This document shows, in pieces, positions 33,931 to 43,894 of a stretch of 64,000 nucleotides of DNA. Each line of letters starts with the position of its first letter. Positions within the stretch are counted from its first letter, which is position 1. The notes beneath the pieces were generated by a model that saw only the letters and a list, made by a program, of their open reading frames with translations, searched no databases and was not told where the DNA came from. The stretch is from Oscarella lobularis (taxonomy: Eukaryota > Porifera > Homoscleromorpha > Homosclerophorida > Oscarellidae): assembly GCF_947507565.1 (NCBI RefSeq), contig NC_089180.1, positions 3,224,001-3,288,000 of the forward strand, read 5' to 3'. The position numbers were made by a program, and so were the translations under genes.

Positions 33931-34289
33931 TTTTGTGGCCCTCGCGGCTGTGCAATACTACTTCCGACTATGACTAGCTCTTTCTGCCGCGTCTGCCGAG
34001 CAGATTTAAGCGACTCTCCGCGTCGGCGAAGGCTTTTCTCGACCGAAGACGCTCCACGACTAACGCTCTGTCGATTCGTCGCCGCCGAAGTCTCGCCAGA
34101 CGACGGCTTGTCTCTGTATTCATGCATTGTCTGCTGAAGGAAGCTGTCAAAGATACACCGGCTTGAGGACAGACCTTGAATCTCTGGAAAAACAGATCCT
34201 TGGTGCCTAACAAAGATCAAACACGATCGATGCTCTCGCCATTGAGCCAGGTAAGAATACGGCCCAAACTGTCTAGCTCCAACTGTCTC

Positions 34290-34725
34290 TTTTCTTAGAC
34301 CCGGTGTCTTTCCGCCAAGAGAAGCAAGCACAGCTGTCGGAAAGAGGCAGTTGCCATTCACACCGCAGAGTACTACTCAGTAAGCCTCTATTTTTCCAGC
34401 TCTACTCTCAGCTCTACACTCTTGACGACAGAACTTCTTTTTTGTAGATGCCGTCCGTGTCACTTACTTGAAACTGTGCCAGTGCCAGAGAGAAAGCTGC
34501 AGCCAAGGCGCCTTCAGCTTGAAATGTATGTGTTTTCACTGGTGCTTTGTTCATTGATCCGATTACATTTTCTTTCTCCTAACGGTAGGTGACAAGAAAA
34601 AAATCGTCAATGTGTAGACGTTCTGCTAATTGATGTGCATCAAGAAGCGAATCATGGATGTATTCAACAGGAAGTCCACAAAGAAATCTTTGCAGTAGTA
34701 AGATGCCTATTCTAAACATTTACAT
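34290..34725 (-). other. Candidate exons, possibly OTU-like at one end
   Basis: On the minus strand: IGILLLQRFLCGLPVEYIHD ... LHIDDFFLVTY (34725-34595), EGALAAAFSLALAQFQ ending at GTAAGT (34530-34465), and VNGNCLFPTAVLASLGGKTP (34365-34295). The last resembles the NGNCLF motif of OTU-type proteins. Splice phases could not be reconciled throughout, so this is a lead, not a model. Confidence 0.25.
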
Positions 34726-35014
34726 CTTTATCGTTATTTTGAGATACAAATGCAATACCCGTCTCGACATTTTTCAACGACTATTACCAACGCAGACCAT
34801 CTTTCAGTGTCCGAGCGTTGATTGACAGAAATGCTGAATTACTTGCGTTGTCGGTCATGCGTTGTGCTCCCGATGAAGTAAGTGAGTTGTTTTGCAGAAA
34901 CATATACAGCCAGACAGCCACTCTATGCTCGCCAAACTTTCATTCTATTTTTCGAGACACGTCAGCGGTTGCCCTCTCGAACTTCTCTCTTTTGGCTGTG
35001 CTCAGCAAAGTCTC

Positions 35015-35232
35015 AAACGCCGCTCCTAATTTGCACCCGTTGTACAATAGCGTCGTTCGCGAAATCCTGCGTCTTTTTTAATCAGCAGCCCAGACGCTGC
35101 TTTATAGGTGCTCATGTGTTGTTTGCGCTTACGTAAACTGCGATATTTTCCACCGAATCGTAACCCTTACCCTACCCGCTAACCTAACCCTGCCATGTGC
35201 GTACGCACATGCGTTGTTCAAGCGAACGCCCG
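35015..35232. repeat. Dispersed repeat with telomere-like core and 18-bp palindrome
   Basis: About 218 bp, present in inverted orientation at 61740-61945. It contains a TAACCCTTACCCTACC / CTAACCTAACCC run (degenerate TTAGGG) and the perfect palindrome CATGTGCGTACGCACATG. The start CACCCGTTGTACAATAGCGTC is shared with 33800. Confidence 0.7.
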
Positions 35233-35307
35233 TGTATAGCGACCACCTGTCTATAATGACCACTTTTTGGGAAACCGTAGGTGGTCGTTATAGACAGGTT
35301 TTACTGG
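35233..35307. repeat. Inverted repeat resembling pogo/mariner termini
   Basis: ACCTGTCTATAATGACCAC (35245-35263) and GTGGTCGTTATAGACAGGT (35281-35299) form a 19-bp stem with one mismatch, then TTTTACTG. The sequence resembles CAGTAAAACCTGTCTATA-type transposon ends. It lies just outside the HTH fragment at 35386-35640. Confidence 0.5.
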
Positions 35308-35385
35308 AATTAAACAAGAGGTTAGAAAAAATTTATTCACAAATATTAGTTAATTAACTACTTAGTTAATTAGTGATGTATTTAA

Positions 35386-35640
35386 TTAACGCCTAATTAG
35401 TGACTGGTAGCGAACAGTGGGGTAGGGGCGAGCCACAGTGGAGCCCTTATTTCGTTTGTTAACCCTTCCGGCTTTGACGAATCTTACCTTGTTTAGGATC
35501 AATCGCTTCAATCTTTTCGTGTTTACAGAAAAGTGCTTGCTTGTTTGATACAAATTCCTGCTGTTGCATTGATAGAAATGAACGAATTCGAGTTTCACTT
35601 CTGGCGTGTAGGTCTTTTTACTTCGATCCGAGACTCTCAA
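35386..35640 (-). pseudogene. pogo-type transposase HTH fragment
   Basis: SKKTYTPEVKLEFVHFYQ ... NLYQTSKHFSVNTKRLKRLI is clearly homologous to the N-terminal helix-turn-helix of the pogo-like transposase at 37016 (SYTKEEKLSVVKYY ... NLYQTRKRFGLNSRTVKRWI). The catalytic part is missing. Confidence 0.65.
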
Positions 35641-35700
35641 CTCAGCTATGGCTTCACATGCCGCTCGTCACTCTACAGAACCTAAAGAGACTCTGGAGAC

Positions 35701-35802
35701 TCGTTTTCCCTTTTGAAGACTCTATCGAGTCACTCTAGAGACTCTATAAAGACTCTAGAGTCTCGTTTTCACTTATACAGACTCTATCGAGTCACTCTAG
35801 AG
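35701..35802. repeat. Direct repeat, period 62 bp
   Basis: ACTCTATCGAGTCACTCTAG with its TCGTTTTC leader occurs at 35701-35740 and 35763-35802. An extra partial ACTCTAGAG unit lies between them. Confidence 0.6.
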
Positions 35803-35812
35803 GGATCACAAT

Positions 35813-36019
35813 GTGAAGAAGTTATTTGACGAGACATCGCTTGTTGGGGCCCCTCGAGAGAACGCGGACGCGGACGATTTCCATTCTGCGGACGAAAAGA
35901 CGGGAAAAGAGGAGACGGAAGTGAATACCGAAGCGGAAGACGAAAAAAAAAGTCAATCGTTGGTCAATCGTTTCCTATTTTTTTCGAATGCAAAATTGTT
36001 TGTACGTATCGATTTCTGA
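35813..36019 (+). other. Short acidic open frame
   Basis: 68 codons with an acidic stretch (ADADDFHSADEKTGKEET, NTEAEDEKK). No domain and no consistent splice partner. Could be an exon of a captured gene next to the inverted-repeat element. Confidence 0.2.
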
Positions 36020-36452
36020 ATTTTCGTTATTTTCGCAAGAGGAAGAATGACAAAAGGCGCATTCAACGCCTAACGTCAAAGACAGCGAATTCCGTTAATT
36101 CTTGCAGCATTGTTGTCAGCGATCGTCTACACGACAACCTGATGGTGACAAAAAGGGAAACAATCTCTCTTAGCAGTTCGTCGAGTAGCCTCGCAAGCCA
36201 GTCCCTTCTCCTGATCTCCCGTATAAACACGAGAGGGGAGAAGGGCCTGGTACTTGAACGGAGCGTCATAGGTCATGTGATTCCCGGTCTTGTTGGCGTG
36301 GTCGACTGAGTTGTAGGCGCGGTCGATCACATCACTGATGGAACCTTTCCCCGCACGTGCATCCTTCGTTCGCTGACCAGCTAATAAAATACTCACCCTT
36401 TCAAAAGTCTTCACTTCACCTTCGTCCACCTCGCGCGCACTCCTTCTCTAAC

Positions 36453-36613
36453 ATGGACGCTACCGAAGAGGTTCCCGAAACGAGCCTGGAAGGCATTCTT
36501 CGCAACGTTTTCAAACTGAAAGAGTTCCGCGCCGGCCAGCTGAAGGCCATCGAGTCTCTTCGCAATGAAAGAGACGTTGTTGTTCGCCGAAGCCTATGCA
36601 GCATAGCTTCAAA
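36453..36613 (+). pseudogene. RecQ-like helicase first exon
   Basis: Starts ATG at 36453 (MDATEEVPETSLEGILRN) and runs through VFKLKEFRAGQLKAIESL, matching the F-R-x-x-Q-x-x-A-I motif 0 of RecQ helicases, then RDVVV. The Walker A PTG-x-GKS block expected next is missing: RDVVV is followed by RRSLCSIA. The exon ends at AAA|GTAAGT (36614), a good donor. The ATG sits inside the end of the left inverted arm. No further helicase exons follow, so this is a captured 5' fragment. Confidence 0.6.
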
Positions 36614-37015
36614 GTAAGTCTGACAGCGCGGTAAGGGGCCAACCATGCACGGCAATTGTCGAATTTCTCGTCTTTCAAGTCCGTGTCCATGTTAGAGAGG
36701 GAGCGCGTGCGAGGTGGACGAAGGTGAAGTAAAGACTTTTGAAAGGGTGAGTACCGTAGACGCTGGTTGTTAGGTGCCCTTCTATGTTAAACGCCCCCGG
36801 TCTTGTTAAGCGCCTACAGTTTTCTTTGTGATCTCTGTTCTTTGTTAAGCGCCCTCAGGACTTTGAAATTGAACCGGCCTGGTTTCGCGTCCGTTTCTGC
36901 GAATCTGCTTCGCCGTTGCACCTGATGCTCCCATTTGCTTAGTTAGCGGCCTACCAGCCTCGCATTCGCTTGTCCACGTATCGATCCTCTCTTGCTACTT
37001 CGATTCTCGTTAGGC

Positions 37016-38512
37016 ATGTCTTTGGTTGCAAACAGTGCTGCTTCTCAGCTATCAAAGCAAAGAAGAAAGAGTTACACCAAAGAGGAAAAGCTGTCAGTCG
37101 TCAAATATTATCGAGATGAAGGTGGAAACCTTTATCAGACGCGCAAGCGGTTCGGATTAAACAGTCGCACAGTCAAGCGATGGATTCTCAGCGAGACAAA
37201 GATCCAGGAAAGCCGAAAAAGCAGCAAACGAGTAAAATTCACGCGAGCTCCAAAGCACCCGGATGTGGAAGAAAGATTTTACGCTGACTACAAAGACCTA
37301 AGAAAAAACGGCTTAAAAGTTTGTTCTTCCTTCGACTGCAATATAAAATACCGGTACATTTCGTTCTTCCTTAGGTCAAAGGTTGGTGGTTTAGGCTTCG
37401 TTCAAAAGAGATTCTAGAAGATATTTTTCCTGGTGCCGTATTTCAATTTTCTGATGGCTGGTTTACCGGCTTTAAAAAACGTTATCGCATCAGTCAAAGG
37501 CGTTCTGCAAATACCACTCAAAAACAGCCAAGCGATAAGAAGGCGGTCCTTCACGAGTTCCATCAATCTATCAGAAGCAAGTCCTTGATGGGACCTCAAA
37601 TCGGTTCACTTGGCAGATGGACCGAGAAAAGCATTGCTAATATGGATCAAACGCCGATGTCTTTCTCGCTCTGTGACGGAGAAACCTACGCTGACACCGG
37701 TGATCGCACAGTGTGGGTTCGCGGCGGACAATCCGGATGGGAAAAGCGCCAGTGCACTGTTCAGCTTACCATTTTTGCTGACGGAGTTCCACGTGTTAAG
37801 CCTTTAGTGATATTTCGAGGGCTTGGTAAGATTTCTAGAAAGATTTTTCTCTTCTGAAACTGCATAATTCAATCATAAGAAAGCGTATCTCTATTCAGGA
37901 GAGATTTCAGTACGATAGCAGAGTTGCTATTGCCTTTCAGCCGAATGCAAGGTGCGATGAAGGCATTATGAAGATCTGGATTCGTAGGTGCTGAAATCCT
38001 ATTTGTGAAGGCCCTATGCACCTAGTCATTGACGTACACAAAGCACAGAAAACAGAAACAATTAAGAAAATATTAGCAGACGAGTGAAGCACTGAAATAA
38101 CATACGTGCCAGGTACCATTTAGCTAGCCGAGATGATATCTAGAAAAAATTATTAGGTGGCTGCACCTCTCTCCTTCAACCTATTGACGTTTCCGTCAAC
38201 AAGCCGTTCAAGGCCATTTTCGATCGCCTTGCTACTACACACATGAAAGAAAATTTGCAACTATACGTTGAAGGGAAAATTACCGCTAGTGCCAGAAGAA
38301 TATTGCTTACGAAATGGATTGGCGAGACCTGGCAAGAAGTCGCTGATAAAAAAGAAATGATTATTCGTAGCTTTAGGAAGGTTGGAATTGCCTTGCCGGT
38401 AAACGGGTCAGATGACGGTGATATTCACATTGAAGGACTCGACGACTACAAATTCAGCTACACCTGCAACAGCTCAGATGAATATACAGACGACGAAGAG
38501 GACCCTTTTTGA
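37016..38512 (+). pseudogene. pogo-like transposase
   Basis: The N-terminal HTH (SYTKEEKLSVVKYYRDEG ... SRTVKRWILSE) is followed by a second DNA-binding segment (FSDGWFTGFKKRYRISQRRS near 37450). The DDE_1 triad residues appear as ANMDQTPMSFSL near 37645, LVIDVHKAQKTET near 38022 and LLQPIDVSVNKPFK near 38175. The C-terminus is acidic (SSDEYTDDEEDPF, stop 38510). The reading frame changes near 37350-37430, 37835-37990 and 38060-38165. Some of these gaps could be short introns, but stops such as the one after the second Asp suggest decay. Confidence 0.75.
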
Positions 38513-38679
38513 GAGCTCAGACGACGATAATTAACCGGAAGAGCAGGAACAGAAAGAATGAAACGTCATTGCATTGTACTGTCACAAAGCCTAGCTGTCC
38601 GTGCTAATGTTGAGTAACCGATGATTGGGTTCACAGTAGTAGTAGTTTCAATTTCGTAATTTGTTTGCGTCGTCCTGCA

Positions 38680-38991
38680 CATCGATACTTGCAAGGCACT
38701 TACAATCCATTTCCGTATCTTCTGGGACCCGTTACTTCACAACTGATTTCTCCGTCATGCAAAAGAAAGTGAAATTTCTCGAGGAACATGTCCGACAATG
38801 TTGCTATTCAATACCACACTTACAGCCCAACGATCATGAATGTTGTCTTCCTCTCTGCTAACTTGTAAAGTTTCTCCGATGAAAGGCTCCCAAACCCGTT
38901 TATATACGTGATGACCGCGAATAACGCTTTCAAAAGACAAATCAGCCTGAGCGTACCGAACCATTTTCTTTATGCGTAGGAGTGTCTGCAC
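38680..38991 (-). pseudogene. HIRAN-domain remnant inside the pogo element
   Basis: Minus strand FESVIRGHHVYKRVWEPFIG ... REEDNIHDRWAVSVV ... IVGHVPREISLSF, then after a one-base shift LHDGEISCEVTGPRRYGNGL. It is homologous along its length to the frame at 49213. It follows the HIRAN layout (ligand loop R-E-x-x-N-x-H-D-x-x-A-V, then VGHVPRE). It is antisense to the transposase and within 100 bp of the right end of the element. Confidence 0.65.
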
Positions 38992-39299
38992 GCGCTAAAG
39001 TGCCATTGTTAAGCGCCCACTTTTTTTATTAAGCGCCCATTTCTTTGCAACCTAGAGTCATAAGCGCCGGCGCCTAACAACCAGCGTCTACGGTATTTCA
39101 TTAGCTGGTCAGCGAATGAGGGATGCACGTGCGGAGAAAGGTTCCATCATACATATGTTATCAGTCATGTGATCGACCGCGCTTACAACTCGGTCGACCA
39201 CGCAAGACCGGGCATCACATGACCTATGACGCTCCGTTCAAGTACCAGGCCCTTCTCCCATCCCGTGTTTATACGGGAGATCAGGGAGAAGGGACTGGC

Positions 39300-40176
39300 G
39301 AGACTATTCGTCGAGCACGCTTTTTCTGCGTTTCTTGTTACGTCCGTCCATAACGACATGACAGCCTTCTTCAAAATATTCTCCTTGAAGTGATCGACAG
39401 AGACGTTTTGCTTAACCAGCATTGTCGGCAGTGTGTCGCGAAGACGTTTCTCGATGGCGATGAAGAGAGCGAAAGCATCGTCAAAAATTACAGATAGGCT
39501 GCCGCGATTAATCCGGCACAGCCATGCCTCCGAGTCCATTCAAAAGCTGTCATCTTCGGCTTTTGAAGAGAAGTCATCCCGGAGTTGTTCTAAAAGGAAA
39601 CAAAAATGCTCTGCTTTTAGACGAGACGACCAATCCGTACTTTTGCAGAAGCTTATGAGGACTGAATCCCGGTATGTACCTCAAAGCATTCATTTTGTCA
39701 TTCGTTATGGTGCGATCGATGCCAGTGCCACCTCTGCCCTTGAGCGACCGCAAATTGTCGGCAGAAAGCATCCTCGAAAAGATAGTCGTTTATGTCAGCG
39801 GTAGCAGAGGGTCTTCCGCAGCGATCCCAACATTCGAAAGCAGAGACTCCCAATATAAGGGCAAACTGGTCAACGACACCTTTTGGAAGACGACCGATGC
39901 CTATTCTTGTCTAGAAGCGAAAGATACGACGCCTATCGCTTGTTTTAAGCAGTCGTTGACGGCGTAGACGATTATTGACGCCGTCCGAGCCCATTCTTGG
40001 CTTCTTAAGCGATTTCGAAGCGCTTCGGCAAGCGCCAACGCCTGCGATTGACGCGACGGAAGAGTCGTACATATCTCCTTATTGAGAAACGCGTCGATAA
40101 CAGCTGAAAAGGCTTTCATTGAGGGAGAGTCTGCTGGTGACAACGTCTGCATAGCTACACACACTAAAAACGTCAA
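39300..40176 (-). pseudogene. Remnant of an unclassified transposon-associated gene
   Basis: On the minus strand: FSAVIDAFLNKEICTTLPSR ... near 40100, then NALRYIPGFSPHKLLQKYG near 39680, then INRGSLSVIFDDAFALFIAI near 39500. Several frame changes. The motif order resembles a family repeatedly seen beside animal DNA transposons, but I cannot name it. The 3' end runs into the right arm of the inverted-repeat element. Confidence 0.3.
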
Positions 40177-40179
40177 AAA

Positions 40180-42590
40180 CAGAGTTGCTACCGGTATGCA
40201 CTACTTCCTGTTTACGTAATGTAAGGCAAAAGCGATTGATACCTTAGGTATTTGGCCATTTTGCGTAGTAGTCTGTCCCGTCAATCAGTAACAGCTTTCC
40301 TACATAGCGCCTTTATATACTTGGTGAGAGAGTAGTTATGCGATCCCTACTGTAGACCCGCCATGTTTCTGCCACGCGGATTATACGGCAACTGGCTATC
40401 GATGCTTAAACGCAAGTGCTCCATTGCTATTTTTCGGTGTTTTCTTTGGTTCTTCTTGTTCATTATTTTCTTCTGGGTGTGCTGCGTCGTCAGATACGTT
40501 TGCAATGTTCGTTTATTCCGCCGATTTGTTTTGCTCTTGTTTTTCTTTATAGATGTAGGGTGCGATAAGACTGTTTATACGCATGCGCTTGTTGCTAGGC
40601 GAATTAAGTTTAGAATAATTACTTAATCGAATTTGATGAGCACCGATAAGGCGGAGTCACCCACGATGAGCTCAATCAATGCACCAATAGAAAGCAAAAT
40701 TGCGCGAACTTACAGCCCCATCCTGCCGGTTTGACAAATCGTTCGCGCGCCTTCTGTTTCGACGATTTCGCGGATTGCTTCAGTCATGACCAGCCTCGCG
40801 CACTGTTTTTACACTCTCGGCTACGTCACGCGAGCGCGACGAGCATGTAAAATGCCTTGCTTTTTTGCAGAGTTTGCAAGTCAATACGTAGATGACGTTG
40901 TCAGATTCTCAATTAATATTTTGTGTTATGTAGTGCGTCTTTCTTGTCTAAGTACTTGTTATTGTATTTGATGCTGTTATTGCTAGTCATAGTTTGCACT
41001 TTATGAAATATAATGGAGAAGTTCTACTTTCATATGTTGGGACAATCGTTTTCTTTGAAGCTGTTTAGCTCCTTTTGTGGCTAACGTTGGTCAGGGATTT
41101 CTGATCTCACTAATTTGGAGCTAAACATAAAGCAGGACTCCTATTCCTTTTTTGGAAAATCAATGTTCCTCATCATGGGCAAGGTACGCTATCTAGAAAA
41201 GGTGTCGTATGTTAATAAAAATTATAAAGTAATGTACCAGTAGGTACGTCATTCCCGACGGATGTCAGCGGAACCGCTACGACCTTGGGCTGTGGTGCGC
41301 CAAAACGGCAAAATTGTGTGTGATTATTGCGATTGCATGGCGTGGTACACACAGACGACACTTACTTTCGACCAGAAATTGTACGTATTAATTTCAGACT
41401 TGGAGAGGCGTGATTCAACGTCGCGGCAGTTTTGACGCTATCTGCTCTCTCGGTGGTTCAATTCTTGTTTCTGACCGATCTTTCACCTCCGACCACGCCT
41501 ACGTACGCCACCTGCCAGAAGCCCTTCCAAGACCACGCAGAGAACACCAGTACACATCTTCTATCATATCGCCACTATTTATTGATTGACAGAACACGCA
41601 GATACAGCCTACACCAAAAAATCGAAACCGCCTTTGACTTCTTTTTTCAAAAAAAACGATTAGGACTTCATAATAGTGAAACCGTTCTTCGCTCCGCCTA
41701 ATTCCATTGTCGTCTCGCATAACGTCTTCCTCGCGACGACGAACGACCGCAGCGTGATCGCGAACGGCGCGACCGCAAGCTCGTACCACGCGTTTTGTCG
41801 ACAGACTTAGTGCGCGTCAAAGCGCTTGTCAAAGCGCGAACAAAGTTGTAGTCGTTTCGTTTAATTTCGTCGAGGTTGAACGAACGAAACAGCTCTTCTG
41901 CACGGAGGGTGCGAACCTGCACGCGCTAAACTTTATTGTCGAGCCGCGTGTTGATGCGAAAGCTCTCGAAGTGGCTGATTCATTGCGACCACTCTTTCGC
42001 TCCGTTGCGAAAATTCAACGTTCGGGATTCATCGAGCGAATCATGAGACTCCTGTCTCCATGTGTAAGTAAGATACTGAGTGAGTATATTATCGATAAGA
42101 CTGAACATATAACAGACATCTAGGTCACGTGCTCTAGTCCTAGTCACACCACACATGCCTGGTTGCCATCTCTTCCGACATGCCTCGATGAAATGAATGA
42201 CCACTCCAAACAAAGAGGCTCGTTTCGTATAGCCTTCAAAATCACGAACCCTACACAGGAACTATTGGCATTAATACCTTCCCACGTTGGCACGTCTGTA
42301 CATTGTGAGAAGGTACCCACAAAAAATGATAATGATAAGAATTGGCTCAAACGATGGCGGCGGGAATGCAGATATAGGCACCCCCACCAATCCTTTTAGC
42401 CTTAAGACTCGGCTGATTAGGGCGCTTGGAAGATGATTCCCTGTCCAAAGCGCTCAGCACGTTTAATTTTGCTAAAAACGATTGTTCACAGAAGCTGGTA
42501 AAAATTGGAGAGACGCGGAAAAGCACAGCTGCAACACGTGCGGCTAGGCGTGGTGGTTGACCTTATCGTAAGAACCGGAGTCGTTTTAAC
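40180..42590. other. No recognised gene
   Basis: Contains an 87-codon hydrophobic frame at 40363-40626 (likely compositional, T-rich) and an Arg/Ser-rich minus frame at 41698-41922. I see no domain, consistent exon chain or strong repeat. Confidence 0.35.
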
Positions 42591-42593
42591 CTA

Positions 42594-42840
42594 CACCGCT
42601 GCCTCCTCCACTGACAGGTTTGCTACTTATTTCCCAATTTGTTGACCAACACTGCTGTGCCCTCCAAAGACTAAAGTTGTCTGGTCGCTATTTACTAAGA
42701 CATTTTTTACTGACACTGCTTTCTCTTCCACTGCCTGATGTTGTTTTCGCAGCAATCACTGAAACGTTTTTAACAACTCTGCTGTTTCCTACACTGACCG
42801 GGGTTGCTTGCTCATTATTGTCTGCGCAATCGCCACTTTG
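42594..42840. repeat. Degenerate tandem repeat, period about 63 bp, four copies
   Basis: A CACTGCT...CCTNCACTGNC...GTTG core recurs near 42594, 42650, 42713 and 42776. The last spacings are 63, a multiple of three, so a 21-residue repeat could be encoded (the plus frame 42620-42853 stays open), but it has no familiar motif. Confidence 0.5.
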
Positions 42841-43332
42841 CGTTCTTAATTAATAGTAGTAAGAGACGTAACGTAGTCCATGCAGTAGACAAACGTCTTC
42901 AAATTTTACCAGACGTACCGGTATCAAGTACTTTTCTTCTATTACTGTTGGGGTTTAATTAAAATATGTCACAAGCACAAGGGTAACAGTGTAGGGTAGG
43001 GTAGCGGTTTTCTTATAGGGGCTTTACATTTTTGTTCTTTGCAACATTTTAAAACAAGAATTATTTCTAATAAAAACACTATCTATCAGGCAGTGGCATC
43101 AATATAGAAAGAAAGCAAAACTTAATACTGGAGGAGGTGAAGCAAGATTCACCAAATGAGATAATTTTGGCTGGAGAAGGCGCTGCGCGCTGACTTCCCT
43201 GGCCAAGGCGCAAAATTTGGTTGTCGTGTTCCTTTTGATTGCTTGTTTTCTACGGGTGCTTTATATTTGTTTACGCTCTATAGGCATCTCTGTAGCAATG
43301 TTCCGGTTGAAAAATGTGACTTCACGAGTTTG

Positions 43333-43422
43333 ACTAGCCTCTGAAACCCAGACCCTCCCCGCGCGCGCTACTTGCGGAGAGAATCTGGGCAACTTTGTAC
43401 TACGCGTCGGTTCCTTTGATTG
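43333..43422. repeat. Hairpin repeat: CCCAGACTCACCC family, copy 2
   Basis: CCCAGACCCTCCCCGCGCGCG ... GAGAGAATCTGGGCAACTTT, then GCGTCGGTTCCTTTGAT, the same structure as 33785-33930 in the same orientation. Confidence 0.65.
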
Positions 43423-43894
43423 TAATTGGATTAATGAGCCTAAACCCGTGACTGCGATCGCTAGCTATTCTGCTGTGCTGCGCGTCGAAAATGTCGACTG
43501 TCGATCTGTCTATGCCGCGAGTTTGCGACGTCGTTTTCGTTTCTCGTCAGGGGAAGCCGGAAGGCATGTGGCAACGCGTCTTTGCCTTTTCTGACAAAAA
43601 CGGCGTCGCATAGGGGAATCGAATGTCGAGACACGCACGAGTATATGCATGTACGTTCGCGAGGTACAAGCAGCGCGTACACTGTCTGTAAGCCGCACGT
43701 ACGTACGCTGTGCTCGTAACGCGTACGTTAATTTGATAATGCAATTACAATTACAATGAATTCGTCCAATAACCCCCGATTGCCTAAAATTGGTCAACTT
43801 CCATCAGGCAATTGAACGGTTTTGCCAGGCTTCCACGTCTTTGTTGTGTTTTCAATAATGAAATACTCCGGAACGGATATACATATGGTAAATG

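Larger units (their letters stand above)
36754..39093 (+). mobile_element. pogo-like DNA transposon with intact ends
   Basis: The 25-bp termini (CCGTAGACGCTGG... at 36754 and ...CCAGCGTCTACGG at 39093) match at 24 of 25 positions and are flanked by TA on both sides. The uninterrupted homologous arm at about 36385 shows a single TA, confirming the duplication. Subterminal copies of TTAAGCGCC-type sequence occur at both ends. It carries a pogo-type transposase on the plus strand and an antisense HIRAN remnant. Confidence 0.9.
36188..39310. mobile_element. Long-inverted-repeat element carrying a RecQ-like exon, split by a pogo insertion
   Basis: The left arm 36188-36457 reappears inverted as 36683-36753 plus 39096-39310, highly similar over about 280 bp (only scattered substitutions and a 14-bp insertion near 39150). 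The outermost parts contain the hairpin CCAGGCCCTTCT...AGAAGGGCCTGG and a CTCGC motif. Between the arms 36458-36682 holds most of a RecQ-like first exon. The right arm is interrupted at TA by the pogo-like element 36754-39093. No outer target duplication could be defined. Related solo arms occur at 10310 and 19258. Class unknown: foldback-type or a non-autonomous element of a terminal-inverted-repeat family. Confidence 0.75.

Noticed and set aside
40363..40626. Small membrane protein
   Set aside because: T-rich DNA yields long Phe/Leu/Val runs by composition; no homologous motif or promoter was seen.
42594..42840. CRISPR-like array
   Set aside because: Units are degenerate throughout with no constant repeat and variable spacer, and the genome is eukaryotic.
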